A stretch of DNA of 64,000 nucleotides from Bacillota bacterium (GCA_025361765.1 JANYJS010000026.1:1-64000), one strand, 5' to 3'. Numbered from the stretch's first letter, positions 46,324-56,444 are shown. Notes: generated from the letters alone by a model not told the origin. Numbers and translations: made by a program.

Positions 46324-47679
46324 CTACTTAATTTCAATATTGGCATAATAGAATTTTAATATGTCTTCATAGCCAATTCCCTGGTTTGCCATAGCAATGG
46401 CCCCATCCTGGCTCATACCTAATCTGTGTCCATAGCCAAATCCAGAAAATGTAAAACCACTGGGTGATGCCTGCCCGTCTTGTAGACGATTTGTTTCCTT
46501 ACCATTTGACACGTAAACATCGCCAATTGCTACTTGATTCATAGTCCCATCCGAAGATAAAATAGTAATTTCTCCAGAATTGCTTTCTGATTGACTTGCG
46601 CCTTGAAGGGATATGCTCTGCTCACTTGGTTTTATTACTTGAAAATTCAACGATTTAATGACAGTTGCACCTAAAATTGATCTGATCTTTTCTTTCTCAA
46701 GCTTAACATTTCCTTGCTCTCCTTTGATTTCCAGGCTCAAAACTCCGTCTGCCTCAGTTCTTTCATTAATATTAATTGCTTGAACTACTCCAGTGTTATA
46801 ACCTCCGGCAGTTAGTAGCGACTGAATAGAGTCGGCAGTAAAGTTCGCCGACCAAGGATAAATCGGTGAATAAGGATCAGAAACGCCTCTTAAATATGGC
46901 AACGCAGCAAACCATACATTTTCGCTGTTTTCTGTATGCCCTCCACTGTTTTTATGGTAATAAGCCTGGACCAAAGCTCCGTCGCAATACATCAAAAGGT
47001 TTCTGGTCTCATCAACTGCCTGATTTGTTTTTGGGTATTCACCGCCATAGCCCTTATATACTTGGCAATGTGTGTTTGGGCATACATCAAAACCCTCTTT
47101 AGAATGGGCACCCATTCTGATCGTTGTAAAACTTCTTGCAGCAATCGCTTGAGCCTTAAGGGCTTCTAAAGGATTAGACTGAGACATTTCTTGGTGCAGC
47201 ACACCATATAAATAATCTTCTAGCCCAAGTCTGTTAATGACGGTGATTTTACCCGCACTGTCTTGGCGTAATACTATACTCCCCCTATAGGGCACATTGT
47301 TGAATCTGATGATTCCACCATCGGCCGAGTTAGAAGCTATTAAACAGCAAACTACATTGGCTTCAACCTGCTCTAAAATAGTGTCATTTGCATCACTGAT
47401 GACCAGTTTGCCGTCTTGAATCTTTGCGGAAATTGATTTTGCACCTTTGAGATCCGAAATCAACGTGAAAGTTTCTCTTTCAAGTGTCCCAAACTGCAAA
47501 CCCTGATCCGTTTCAATCGCCGCCAAGTTCACGGCAGTGATGCCATAACGCAGCCCCACTTTAACATACTCCGGCAACTCATACGCAAGCGAATAAGTTA
47601 TTGTGGCGGCAAAAGCAAATGCGAGCATAAGTGTTGCCGATAATATTTTTATTGTAAACCTAAGACATTTATTCATCAT
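46324..47679 (-). CDS. spoIID: SpoIID/LytB domain protein
   Basis: 451-residue membrane-anchored protein with a signal anchor at residues 9-31 and the SpoIID/LytB domain, including EDYLYGVLHQEMSQSNPLEALKAQ-type region and IAARSFTTIRM, then HSGGHTENSENVW-type KNSGGHTENSEN, and the C-terminal GYGHRLGMSQDGAIAMA. In sporulating bacteria SpoIID is a lytic transglycosylase for engulfment; here it sits between ruvB and queA, an arrangement seen in other Clostridia. It may be a vegetative or sporulation paralogue; the sequence cannot say. Two adjacent ATGs are possible starts. Confidence 0.9.
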   Translation of the reverse strand: MMNKCLRFTIKILSATLMLAFAFAATITYSLAYELPEYVKVGLRYGITAVNLAAIETDQGLQFGTLERETFTLISDLKGAKSISAKIQDGKLVISDANDTILEQVEANVVCCLIASNSADGGIIRFNNVPYRGSIVLRQDSAGKITVINRLGLEDYLYGVLHQEMSQSNPLEALKAQAIAARSFTTIRMGAHSKEGFDVCPNTHCQVYKGYGGEYPKTNQAVDETRNLLMYCDGALVQAYYHKNSGGHTENSENVWFAALPYLRGVSDPYSPIYPWSANFTADSIQSLLTAGGYNTGVVQAININERTEADGVLSLEIKGEQGNVKLEKEKIRSILGATVIKSLNFQVIKPSEQSISLQGASQSESNSGEITILSSDGTMNQVAIGDVYVSNGKETNRLQDGQASPSGFTFSGFGYGHRLGMSQDGAIAMANQGIGYEDILKFYYANIEIK

Positions 47680-47703
47680 AATACCTTCTTTGAATTACCT
47701 TCT

Positions 47704-48708
47704 TTATTCAGGCAGGGCTATGCCAAGATGCTTATAAGCCTGCCCGGAAACCGTCCTGCCTTTTTGCGTTCTGTGCAAAAATCCAGCCTGAATCAAATAT
47801 GGCTCGTAGACATCTTCAATAGTGATCCGCTCTTCCCCAACGGCGGCAGCAATAGTTTCTATGCCTACAGGTCCTCCGTTAAACTGTTCAATAATTATGC
47901 GGATAATCTCACGGTCTAAATTTTCCAGACCTTCTCTGTCAATGCCTAATGATAATAAGGTGGAATCCGTTATGGCAATATCAATGCGCCCGCTACCCTT
48001 AACCTGACTGAAATCTCTGACCCGTTTAAGAAGCCTATTGGCAATTCTAGGCGTACCGCGAGAGCGCCTTGCCATCTCATTGGTAGATTCTTCATCTATG
48101 ACGATGTTCAAAATATCTGCGGATCGTTTTATAATAGTTTTAAGCTCATCAATAGAGTACATTTCGAATTTATTAATAACGCCAAATCGGTCTCTAAGCG
48201 GCGCTGATAGGCTTCCTGCTCTAGTTGTTGCACCTATAAGTGTAAACTTTGCCAAATCAAGCCTTATAGACCTTGCCGAGGGTCCCTTTCCAATGATAAT
48301 GTCCAGCACATAGTCCTCCATGGCGGAGTATAGAATCTCTTCTACCGAACGATTCAACCGGTGGATCTCATCAATAAACAGAACATCATGATCGCTCAGA
48401 TTAGTGAGAATGGCAGCAAGGTCACCGGCCCTTGCTATTGCTGGACCAGATGTTATCCGCATATTAACGCCAAGTTCATTGGCAATGATACCAGCTAAGG
48501 TTGTTTTGCCAAGCCCTGGAGGGCCATAAAATAAAACGTGGTCAAGAGGCTCTTTTCTAAGTCTTGCAGCGTCAATAAAGACCTTCAGATTATCAGTAAC
48601 ATTCTTTTGCCCGATGTAATCACCCATATGCTTCGGTCTTAAATGTACTTCTGTTTCTTCGTCCTCTTGGCTTATATCCGTTTGCAGTAGTCTTATGTCT
48701 TTTTCCAT
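47704..48708 (-). CDS. ruvB: Holliday junction branch migration helicase RuvB
   Basis: Hexameric AAA+ motor that drives branch migration with RuvA. The 334-residue protein has Walker [12 protein letters not shown], Walker [11 protein letters not shown] and the C-terminal winged helix ending near LPE. AGGAGA precedes the ATG; ruvA ends 12 nt upstream. It is the third gene of ruvC-ruvA-ruvB. Confidence 0.98.
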   Translation of the reverse strand: MEKDIRLLQTDISQEDEETEVHLRPKHMGDYIGQKNVTDNLKVFIDAARLRKEPLDHVLFYGPPGLGKTTLAGIIANELGVNMRITSGPAIARAGDLAAILTNLSDHDVLFIDEIHRLNRSVEEILYSAMEDYVLDIIIGKGPSARSIRLDLAKFTLIGATTRAGSLSAPLRDRFGVINKFEMYSIDELKTIIKRSADILNIVIDEESTNEMARRSRGTPRIANRLLKRVRDFSQVKGSGRIDIAITDSTLLSLGIDREGLENLDREIIRIIIEQFNGGPVGIETIAAAVGEERITIEDVYEPYLIQAGFLHRTQKGRTVSGQAYKHLGIALPE

Positions 48709-48720
48709 GGAGAGTCTCCT

Positions 48721-49314
48721 TTATCTTCTCAGTAAACCCTTAAGGGCCTCTTTCATATAAGCTTCAGTAGAAGGTTTCTCAAGCTTTACCATGTTTATAG
48801 CCTCTGCCGCTTCACTACGGCTATAGCCAAGGGTCATAAGACCAACAATCGCCTCATCTTTTTCATCATTGAAACTTTTAGTATCTTTACCCATAACTGA
48901 ATCTGGTGTATTGGGCTGCATCTTGTCTTTAAGCTCTAGAACTATTCTTTGCGCTATTTTTTTACCAATGCCTTGAGCTTTAGTTAATATTAGTGCATCC
49001 TCATAAACGATGGCCTTTTTCAGATCCAAAAGAGGCATGGCGGATAATAAAGACAGGGCCGCCCTTGCCCCGACGCCATTGACAGTCATGAGTCTTTTGA
49101 AGGTGTCTAGACTATCTCTGTCAGTAAATCCGTATATACTGACATCATCCTCCCGAATAATCATATTTGTATAGACAAGTAACTCTTGATTAAAGTCGGT
49201 CAAATACGCAGCCGAATTATCGGGGACGAAAATTTCATACCCGATTCCCCCGGTTTCAAGAACGATACCGCCTTCGAATTTCATACTGACCTTGCCTTTT
49301 ATATAATGAAACAT
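48721..49314 (-). CDS. ruvA: Holliday junction branch migration protein RuvA
   Basis: Tetrameric junction-binding protein that recruits RuvB. The 197-residue protein has the N-terminal OB fold (MFHYIKGKVSMKFEGG), two HhH motifs (LMTVNGVGARAALSLLS and LTKAQGIGKKIAQRIV) and the C-terminal RuvB-binding domain with SRSEAAEAI. TTGGAGG precedes the ATG; ruvC stops 24 nt upstream. Confidence 0.97.
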   Translation of the reverse strand: MFHYIKGKVSMKFEGGIVLETGGIGYEIFVPDNSAAYLTDFNQELLVYTNMIIREDDVSIYGFTDRDSLDTFKRLMTVNGVGARAALSLLSAMPLLDLKKAIVYEDALILTKAQGIGKKIAQRIVLELKDKMQPNTPDSVMGKDTKSFNDEKDEAIVGLMTLGYSRSEAAEAINMVKLEKPSTEAYMKEALKGLLRR

Positions 49315-49338
49315 ACTGATCCTCCAAAAAAATGATAT

Positions 49339-49836
49339 CTATTTGTTTTGGCCAATTTTGTTTTGATACTGCGCCGAATGGCCATGGCAGATTGCTACCG
49401 CTAAAGCGTCTGCTGTATCGTCGGGTTTTGGCACCTCACTTAAGTTTAGAATTGTTTTGACCATAACTTGAACTTGTTTCTTGTCCGCCCTCCCATACCC
49501 TACAATACCTTGTTTTACCTGAAGCGGCGTATAGTCAAAAACCGAAAGACCGGAATTGGCTCCGCAAAGTATGGCGACCCCTCTAGCTTGACCAACAAGC
49601 AATGCTGTCTTGGTATTTTTATTGAAAAACAAAGCCTCAATTGCTACTACATCAGGTTTATACTCTGTGATAATTTCCATTAATTCGCTGTACAAATTCT
49701 TCAAACGGTTTGGCATATCAAGGCCTGCATCAGTTGTTATAGCACCATAACCGCATACTGAATAGTGGTTGTGATGTTGCTCTATAATTCCGTAACCCAA
49801 TATGGCATAGCCTGGATCTATTCCTAATATTCTCAT
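49339..49836 (-). CDS. ruvC: Crossover junction endonuclease RuvC
   Basis: Resolves Holliday junctions by symmetric nicking. The 165-residue protein has the acidic residues in [16 protein letters not shown] (Asp7), VAIEALFF, and [13 protein letters not shown], forming the metal site. AAGGAA precedes the ATG. It is the first gene of the minus-strand run, with its own promoter divergent from argR. Confidence 0.97.
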   Translation of the reverse strand: MRILGIDPGYAILGYGIIEQHHNHYSVCGYGAITTDAGLDMPNRLKNLYSELMEIITEYKPDVVAIEALFFNKNTKTALLVGQARGVAILCGANSGLSVFDYTPLQVKQGIVGYGRADKKQVQVMVKTILNLSEVPKPDDTADALAVAICHGHSAQYQNKIGQNK

Positions 49837-49872
49837 CCGAAATTCCTTAAAGTCTTCAATTTTAATAGAATT

Positions 49873-49901
49873 ATTATATCATACAACCAATTTAATACCA
49901 A
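49873..49901 (-). promoter_or_regulatory. ruvC promoter, start of the ruv-glg run
   Basis: TTGGTA (49896-49901) and TATAAT (49873-49878), 17 nt apart on the minus strand. No other strong promoter was found between it and the GH13 gene 18 kb downstream, although weaker internal ones are likely. Confidence 0.75.
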
Positions 49902-49911
49902 AGAAAAAATC

Positions 49912-49939
49912 TTGCCTTGCAAGTTGTTTATGCTATAAT
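49912..49939 (+). promoter_or_regulatory. argR-recN promoter
   Basis: TTGCCT (49912-49917) and TATAAT (49934-49939) with a 16-nt spacer and an extended -10 TG. It begins 11 nt from the divergent ruvC -35 box, so both can be affected by the same bound factor. Confidence 0.75.
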
Positions 49940-49984
49940 ATTTATCAGTAAGCTTTAATAATTATTCATTGTTTGGAGGGTACT

Positions 49985-50434
49985 ATGCGTTATTCAAGGC
50001 AAAATAAAATTTTAGATATCATCAATTCTAACGAGGTAGAAACACAGGATAAACTCGTTGCCCTTCTTAAAAAAAGTGGTTACAAGGTAACCCAAGCAAC
50101 TGTGTCTAGAGATATCAAAGAACTTCAACTGATTAAAACCCTATCTCCAAGCGGTAAATATAAATATACAGTGGGAACAAATAATGATCAACCGGTTACC
50201 GAAAGGTTTATCAAGATATTCAAGGATACCATTCTCACCGTCTCTTTTTCTGGAAATATCATCGTCGTTAAAACCCTGACCGGTTGCGCAAATGCCGCTT
50301 GTGAAGCGATCGACTCATTAAACGTTCAAAATATCATTGGGACAATCGCTGGAGACAGCACTGTTTTTGTGGTGGTGAATGAACCTGTCAATGTTTCAGG
50401 TATCGTCGGCAGGTTCAATGAATTAATCAAATAA
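49985..50434 (+). CDS. argR: Arginine repressor ArgR/AhrC
   Basis: Hexameric arginine-dependent regulator. The 149-residue protein has the N-terminal winged helix (MRYSRQNKILDIINSNEV, VTQATVSRDIKELQLIK) and the C-terminal oligomerisation and arginine-binding region with GTIAGDSTVFVV, where the conserved GD(D/S)T is present. I start at the ATG at 49985 behind TTTGGAGG; a frame beginning four codons earlier starts inside the ribosome site. The argR-recN pairing is a standard Firmicutes arrangement. Confidence 0.97.
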   Translation: MRYSRQNKILDIINSNEVETQDKLVALLKKSGYKVTQATVSRDIKELQLIKTLSPSGKYKYTVGTNNDQPVTERFIKIFKDTILTVSFSGNIIVVKTLTGCANAACEAIDSLNVQNIIGTIAGDSTVFVVVNEPVNVSGIVGRFNELIK

Positions 50435-50460
50435 TCATTCAATGAAAGGCTGGTGATCTT

Positions 50461-52104
50461 TTGATCAAACATCTGTCCATTAAAGATTTTGCCATAATTG
50501 ACAACATCAGTGTTGACTTTCATGAAGGCTTAAATATATTGACCGGGGAAACCGGCGCAGGTAAATCTATTATTATCGAAGCTGTAAGTCTTGCTCTAGG
50601 AAGCAGAGCGGATACAGCTTTTGTGCGTTCGGGCAAAGAAAAATCAATCATTCAGTTAATTGTTTCAGATAATAATGATGACGAGAGCATCATCACGAGG
50701 GAAGTTTTTTCATCCGGAAAAAGCACCTGTAAAATCGATGATGTCCTGGTGACTTTGTCTCATCTTAATGCAGTTTGCAAGGAGATTGCAGATATTCACG
50801 GTCAATATGATCATCAATCCTTGCTGAACTCAGATCAGCACATACAGCTTGTTGATTCATATGATTCTGCCTTAATCCTTCCACTAAAAGAGCAATTAAA
50901 AACCAAATTCAAAGCTTATGATGATATTAAAAGGCAGCTCTCAACCCTAACGCGCAATCAGTTAGAAGCCTCTCGCAAAATGGATTTTATGCGCTTCGAA
51001 AGTCAGGAAATCCTCTCAGCTAAGCTCAGTCCATGTGAAGATGAAGAATTAACTGGTCGCCTACTGCTGCTTCAAAATAGTGAAAAGATAGTCGCCAACT
51101 TATCTGCCACCTATGATTTGCTCTATTCTGATGAGCATTCAAGTTTAAGCGGCTTGATCAAAGGAGCCAACTACTTGAAAGAAGTGTCTTCATTCAGCAC
51201 TGGCATTGCTCAATTTGAAGCTGAAATCTTAGATAGCTATTATAAACTTGAAGATGTCTGTCACGATATCAAAAAGTATTTGGATCAGATTTCCTTTTCT
51301 CCGATTGAGATCGATGAAACCATAAAGAGGCTTGAACTGATTGATGGTTTCAAACGAAAATACGGAAGCACCATCGAAAAAATTCTCGACTATGAAAAAG
51401 CCATTAGTCAGCAACTTGAGGAAATTGAACATAGTGATGAATTAAAGGAAAAACTTCAAAGAGAGTTGACTCTTTATCAGGATGAACTGACTGGTTTATC
51501 CCACGAATTGAGCAAGCATAGATGTGCATCGGCGGAAATCATTGAGAAAAAGATCAATAAAGAACTTCTTGAGTTGAACTTTAACCATGCCGCCTTAGTT
51601 GTTCAGTGTCAAAATTTAAAGGATGTTGATGGCAATCCCTTATTAACTGACAATGGCTATGATCATATTGAATTTTTAATCACGACGAATAAAGGCGAAG
51701 TGCCTAAACCCCTCGTTAAGATTGCTTCTGGTGGAGAAATTTCCCGTATCATGCTGGCTTTCAAACGCATCATCGGGGATTACGACCTGATTCCAACCAT
51801 GATATTTGACGAAATTGACAGCGGTATAAGTGGCGCCACCGCAAGTATTGTGGGTAAGAAATTAGCCGAAATTTCAAAAAATCATCAGGTTATTTGCATT
51901 ACTCATCTGCCTCAAATTGCTGCTGCCGGGGATTATAATTATAAAATTGACAAAAAAACGACTGATCAGCACACATTTACTGTCATCTCTCCCTTAGATG
52001 ATGACAGCAAAATCAAGGAGATTGCCCGTCTACTAGGTGGTATGACCATTACATCCCATACTCTTAAGAACGCAGAAGAACTAATTAATCTGGCAAAGTT
52101 TTGA
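50461..52104 (+). CDS. recN: DNA repair protein RecN
   Basis: SMC-like ATPase that gathers broken DNA ends. The 547-residue protein has Walker A GETGAGKSI at the N-terminus, a coiled coil in the middle (about 150-360, with a hinge), and the C-terminal signature ASGGEISRIMLAFKRI and Walker B MIFDEIDSGISG. A TTG start at 50461 follows GGTGATC and AAAGG; no ATG gives the N-terminus. It lies 26 nt after argR and probably shares its promoter. Confidence 0.96.
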   Translation: MIKHLSIKDFAIIDNISVDFHEGLNILTGETGAGKSIIIEAVSLALGSRADTAFVRSGKEKSIIQLIVSDNNDDESIITREVFSSGKSTCKIDDVLVTLSHLNAVCKEIADIHGQYDHQSLLNSDQHIQLVDSYDSALILPLKEQLKTKFKAYDDIKRQLSTLTRNQLEASRKMDFMRFESQEILSAKLSPCEDEELTGRLLLLQNSEKIVANLSATYDLLYSDEHSSLSGLIKGANYLKEVSSFSTGIAQFEAEILDSYYKLEDVCHDIKKYLDQISFSPIEIDETIKRLELIDGFKRKYGSTIEKILDYEKAISQQLEEIEHSDELKEKLQRELTLYQDELTGLSHELSKHRCASAEIIEKKINKELLELNFNHAALVVQCQNLKDVDGNPLLTDNGYDHIEFLITTNKGEVPKPLVKIASGGEISRIMLAFKRIIGDYDLIPTMIFDEIDSGISGATASIVGKKLAEISKNHQVICITHLPQIAAAGDYNYKIDKKTTDQHTFTVISPLDDDSKIKEIARLLGGMTITSHTLKNAEELINLAKF

Positions 52105-52194
52105 TGCCTTATAAAGACTAAATATTTATGCCCCTTTTGGCAACCACAATACAGCATAACCCACCTCCTTGCCTGCTAAATACTACATAAAAAT

Positions 52195-52242
52195 CTCCCC
52201 TCCTGAATCTTCAGATTTACAATCCGAACTCAGAAAGGGGAG
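52195..52242. terminator. Hairpin terminator between recN and ispH-rpsA
   Basis: CTCCCCT..CTGA (52195-52206) pairs with TCAG..AGGGGAG (52230-52242), with a second inner stem. T-rich stretches follow on both strands. The inner stem fits better on the minus-strand RNA, where one position is a G-U pair rather than an A-C mismatch, so its main role may be to end the ispH-rpsA transcript. The rest of 52105-52315 shows no gene. Confidence 0.7.
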
Positions 52243-52315
52243 CTTTCATTTTTGCGACTTTACTGGTCTTAATACAATCAATCATGTAGACTTCGGCGCA
52301 CCAGTTTTTATTTAA

Positions 52316-54655
52316 TTAAACCAATATTTTATCAAGCACTACATCTTTATCTATTACGTCATCTTCCATGTTCATTTCTTCAGGTACAGTAATATCTTCA
52401 TCGTGGGCATCCTCGGGATCAATAGTGTCTTCGCCATCGTCCTTTGATGCGCATTCAGGATCATAGGCACATACCACAGCCTTAAGGTCCTTATCTGCCA
52501 CCGGCTCATCATAGTCAGCAGTTTCTTCAATAACCTTTTCCATAGAAACCTCTGCCTCAACTTCGCCATTTTGGTCAACGTCATAGTCTTCTTCTATAGC
52601 TTCACCCTCTGTTTTGTCATCATATTCGTTGGGAACGTAAGCTTCTTTTTCTGCAATGGCAGCTGCTCTAGATATGGCTGCAGCTTCTCTCTCAGCAGCA
52701 ATTTCTTCCGCTGTAGGAGGCTCAACTGTTTCCTTAATACTTAAACTGATTCTTTTTTTATCTTTGTCAATTTCAAGTATTTTTGCAGAAACCATTTGTC
52801 CAACTTGAATTTCATTGCCAATATTGGTAACGCGCTTATGGGCTATTTCTGAAATATGAACTAGTCCATCTAGACCAGGTTGAAGCTCAATAAATGCGCC
52901 ATATTCTTTTAGTTGAACTACTTTTCCGGAAACGATCGCGCCAACTACATAATTTTCATCAATAGCAGCCCACGGTTCAGGTTTATTTTGTTTTAAGCCA
53001 AGAGAAATTTTTCCCTTTTCAGTGTTCATCGAAAGAATTTTAGTCTGAACTTTTTCTCCTATTTTTAATGCTTCTTGTGGATGTTTGAGTTTTCCCCAAG
53101 ATATTTCAGAGATATGAAGCAGTCCATCAAGTCCACCGATATCAACAAAAGCACCATAATCAGTAAATCTCATTACTGTGCCCTCGACAATATCGCCAAC
53201 ACTTAAGGAATTCCAAATTTCAGCAACTTTTTTGTTTCTCTCTTCATTTAAGAAAGCTTTATGTGAGAATACCGCTTTATTTCTCTTTTGATCCACTCTA
53301 GTAACTCTTACTGGCAGAACTTTTCCTATAAACTCGTCCGCCTTCTCAATAAACCTGTCAGAAAGCTGAGACATAGGTATAAACCCATACACTTCTTTGT
53401 ATACAGCAATAACGCCACCTTTGACTTCTTTAATAACCTTGGCGTTAACAAACGATTTATTTTCAATAGCGTTGGTAATTTCATCCCAATGCTCGTTTAC
53501 TTCAAGTTTTTTCTTTGATAGCAAAATATTTCCATCGCCATCATCAGTTTTTAAAACTTTCGCTTCAATCATGTCTCCAGCTTTAAATAAATCTGTAAGT
53601 TCCTGGCCTGGTTCAAGGCTGATTTCATCTTTTGGTAAAATTCCATCTTTTTTGCAGCCTAGATTCACGACGACTTCACGATTTGTAACCTGAATAATTT
53701 CTCCGTTAATAATTTCATTTCTACCTGGCAATCTTAACGATTTTTCAATCTCTGCCATTAAGCTATGCATTTCGTTTTGTTCTTCTTCCATCTCGTCCAT
53801 TGATTCAGTGATAAATTCACTCATAGTAGCAATAACCTCCTTAATAATACGTTCAGGTGTCGAAGCACCCGTCGCAATTCCTATCTTACTATATTTTTGC
53901 ATATCTTTCAATGGTAAATCTTCTTTTCTTTCTATAAAAAATACACTTTTACAATTATCTTTGGCTATTTCGTAAAGTTTCTTTGTATTGGAGCTCTCTC
54001 TTCCACCAATGATCACCATTGCATCTACAGTCTTTGAAAGGTTTTCGCAGGATTTCTGCCTTATTTCTGTTGCACTGCAAATCGTGTTGTTTTCTATTAA
54101 TTTTATCCCCTTTTTATTTAAAGCTTCACGCACATTCGTTAAGAAATCAGAGGTTATCGTGGTTTGAGCGACAAGACAAACTTTGGGTTCTCTTATGCTA
54201 TCAACATCTTCTAATTTCTGAATAATAAAAGCGGCATTTCCACACCATCCATTTATCCCTATGACCTCAGGGTGGCTTCGATCTCCAACAATAGCTACAG
54301 GAATACGCTCAAGGAAAGCTTCTTTAACTATCCTATGAATTTTTTCAACAAAAGGACATGTGGCATCAACAATCGTAATATCTTTCTGTTTCGCTTCGTG
54401 ATACAAAACCTCAGGTACGCCATGCGACCTGAGGATAACAATCGAATTCGGTTCTGCATCTTTTAGATCAGTTATAATTTCTACGTGTTGTGCAGACAAT
54501 TCATCGATCATATCCTGATTATGAATCAGGGGACCAAAGGTATATATTCTGGATTCATTTCCCGAATTCTTTTGAATGGTATCATCAGTTTTCCTGACAG
54601 CTTCACGAACACCAAAACAGAATCCTGAATTTTCATCAACTATAATTTCCATCAT
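52316..54655 (-). CDS. ispH-rpsA: Fusion of IspH (4-hydroxy-3-methylbut-2-enyl diphosphate reductase) and ribosomal protein S1
   Basis: 779-residue bifunctional fusion known from Clostridia. Residues 1-283 are IspH (LytB), the last step of the MEP isoprenoid pathway, with the cluster cysteines near ENSGFCFG (Cys13), DATCPFVEK and NNTICSATE. Residues about 315-650 hold four S1 RNA-binding repeats (for example FTDYGAFVDIGGLDGLLHIS, and LKEYGAFIELQPGLDGLVHI). The last 115 residues are strongly acidic. It overlaps the rarA stop by one nt, with only a weak ribosome binding site, so coupled translation is likely. Whether the halves work together is unknown. Confidence 0.94.
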   Translation of the reverse strand: MMEIIVDENSGFCFGVREAVRKTDDTIQKNSGNESRIYTFGPLIHNQDMIDELSAQHVEIITDLKDAEPNSIVILRSHGVPEVLYHEAKQKDITIVDATCPFVEKIHRIVKEAFLERIPVAIVGDRSHPEVIGINGWCGNAAFIIQKLEDVDSIREPKVCLVAQTTITSDFLTNVREALNKKGIKLIENNTICSATEIRQKSCENLSKTVDAMVIIGGRESSNTKKLYEIAKDNCKSVFFIERKEDLPLKDMQKYSKIGIATGASTPERIIKEVIATMSEFITESMDEMEEEQNEMHSLMAEIEKSLRLPGRNEIINGEIIQVTNREVVVNLGCKKDGILPKDEISLEPGQELTDLFKAGDMIEAKVLKTDDGDGNILLSKKKLEVNEHWDEITNAIENKSFVNAKVIKEVKGGVIAVYKEVYGFIPMSQLSDRFIEKADEFIGKVLPVRVTRVDQKRNKAVFSHKAFLNEERNKKVAEIWNSLSVGDIVEGTVMRFTDYGAFVDIGGLDGLLHISEISWGKLKHPQEALKIGEKVQTKILSMNTEKGKISLGLKQNKPEPWAAIDENYVVGAIVSGKVVQLKEYGAFIELQPGLDGLVHISEIAHKRVTNIGNEIQVGQMVSAKILEIDKDKKRISLSIKETVEPPTAEEIAAEREAAAISRAAAIAEKEAYVPNEYDDKTEGEAIEEDYDVDQNGEVEAEVSMEKVIEETADYDEPVADKDLKAVVCAYDPECASKDDGEDTIDPEDAHDEDITVPEEMNMEDDVIDKDVVLDKILV

Positions 54656-55926
54656 TATTTTTTTTTGAGGCTCTGTAAATAGCGCTTAAAAGCCCCTTCC
54701 TTTCCATTTTCTGTAGGTTGGTAATAGCTTATATTGGCTTTAAATAAATTATCCGGTAAATATTGCTGTTCAACGTATCCACCATAGGCGTGAGGATATT
54801 TGTAATCCAGTCCTATGCCTCTACTTTTCGCACCAGAATAGTGGGAATCCTTAAGATGTAAAGGTACATCATCAATTTTTTTGGATTTAATGTCCTCAGT
54901 AGCCATTTCAATGGCCATGATTGCAGAATTCGATTTAGGACATGAAGCAAGCAGAAGGGTTGCTTGTGCTAAAATAATCCTTGCTTCTGGAAACCCAACC
55001 ATAAGGGCAGACTGAACGCAGCCAGTCACGATAGAAATAGCGCTAGGATAAGCAAGGCCTATATCTTCACTGGCCATGATCATTAGTCTTCGCCCAATCA
55101 TTTGAATATCGCCTCCACCTTCAATAAGTCTAGCAAGGTAATGGACAGCTGCATCTGGATCACTGCCCCTTATGGATTTTTGCAGTGCAGATAACAGGTT
55201 GAATTTGTCTTCACTTTTATTGTAAAAATTCGTTTGACGCTGCATAGCTTCAGAAACGACGTCGCTGTTAAGTCTTCTGCCAATCGTCATGTTATCAGCA
55301 ATAAACCCGAGCGTATCTAAAGCGATACGCGCGTCTCCATTGCTCAATTCCGCAATAAGCGAAAGGGCTTCTTCTTCATAGTCAAGTTGACACTTGGCCA
55401 CGCCCCGTTCACTGTTTCCAAGGGCGTTTTTCAGTATTCTAACTAACGCGCCATTGTCTAATCGTTTAAATTCGTAAATCGAGCGTACCCTGCTCAGTAT
55501 CGCGTCATTAACAGCAAAATAGGGGTTTTCTGTTGTGCTGCCAATAAATCTTAGGACTCCTTCTTCCAATGCTTTTAATAAGGAATCCTGCTGCAGTTTG
55601 TTCCATCTATGAAACTCATCAATATAAATATAAGTTTTTGCCTTCTGAAGGCCAAAGAACTTTAATTTTGCCCGATCAATTATTTCTTTAAGCTCCTTGA
55701 TACCCGTTGTAGAGGCATTAATCTCATAAAAATCAGCATCCATCTCTTTAGCTATGATTCTTGCAAGCGTTGTTTTCCCTGTTCCCGAAGGACCATAAAA
55801 GATGGCGGATTCAAATGTTTTATTCAAAATAGCATGGTACAAAAGCGCATCTTTATACATAAAATGCTGCTGTCCAAAAAATTCATCCAGGTTTTCCGGT
55901 CTCATTCTTGTCGAAAGAGGAATCAT
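54655..55926 (-). CDS. rarA: Replication-associated recombination protein A (RarA/MgsA)
   Basis: AAA+ ATPase related to clamp-loader subunits, acting at stalled forks. The 423-residue protein opens PLSTRMRPENLDEFFGQQH and has Walker A GPSGTGKTT near residue 47, a Walker B IYIDEFHRWNKLQQD, and sensor 1 GSTTENPYF. The DEFH reading instead of the common DEIH is a mild variation. The start overlaps the upstream membrane-protein stop by 4 nt, and its stop overlaps the ispH start. Confidence 0.96.
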   Translation of the reverse strand: MIPLSTRMRPENLDEFFGQQHFMYKDALLYHAILNKTFESAIFYGPSGTGKTTLARIIAKEMDADFYEINASTTGIKELKEIIDRAKLKFFGLQKAKTYIYIDEFHRWNKLQQDSLLKALEEGVLRFIGSTTENPYFAVNDAILSRVRSIYEFKRLDNGALVRILKNALGNSERGVAKCQLDYEEEALSLIAELSNGDARIALDTLGFIADNMTIGRRLNSDVVSEAMQRQTNFYNKSEDKFNLLSALQKSIRGSDPDAAVHYLARLIEGGGDIQMIGRRLMIMASEDIGLAYPSAISIVTGCVQSALMVGFPEARIILAQATLLLASCPKSNSAIMAIEMATEDIKSKKIDDVPLHLKDSHYSGAKSRGIGLDYKYPHAYGGYVEQQYLPDNLFKANISYYQPTENGKEGAFKRYLQSLKKK

Positions 55927-56444
55927 TTACTCACCTTAATTCTTTTTAAATAAAAACCGATGACCAAAGTATATAAATAGTCGTAGGCAAAAAATGCTAT
56001 TTCAAAAGCAATGATAAGAATCACAAAAGGGAAATCCGGTAAATTAATGCTCCCAAGGATCAGCTCCCGAAAGAAAATTATCATAATACCCAAAGAAAAA
56101 TTGAAAAAAATCATTTTCAATATGAGTTCAATGGGCAGTTTTCGCAATAGTTCAATATGGTACTTCACGACGCCATAAATGCCAAAAAAGAGAATATAGG
56201 GAATAACAAATACTTTATCTGGCACAAAAATCAGCGCAAAAATGCATGAGGCGATATAAAAAAGCCACCCTGCCTTTGGTCCGGCCTCCATAATCACGAA
56301 GGCTACATAAAAGGAACTTAACATGTAGAGAGTAAAATTAGCGACAGGCAGAACTGTTTGTATATATAGAGTTGTAACTGAAATAGCAAGCAGCATTGCG
56401 CTGATTGCAATGCCTCTGGTTCTTACTTTAGAATTATTTCCCAT
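55923..56444 (-). CDS. Predicted multi-pass membrane protein
   Basis: 173-residue protein with about five hydrophobic helices covering most of its length, a short basic N-terminus (MGNNSKVRTRGI) and a basic C-terminus (YLKRIKVSK). The sequence resembles small ECF-type S components or similar integral proteins, but I see no diagnostic motif and do not assign a substrate. It sits between the DnaJ-like gene and rarA in one operon, with a 4-nt overlap to rarA. Confidence 0.7.
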   Translation of the reverse strand: MGNNSKVRTRGIAISAMLLAISVTTLYIQTVLPVANFTLYMLSSFYVAFVIMEAGPKAGWLFYIASCIFALIFVPDKVFVIPYILFFGIYGVVKYHIELLRKLPIELILKMIFFNFSLGIMIIFFRELILGSINLPDFPFVILIIAFEIAFFAYDYLYTLVIGFYLKRIKVSK

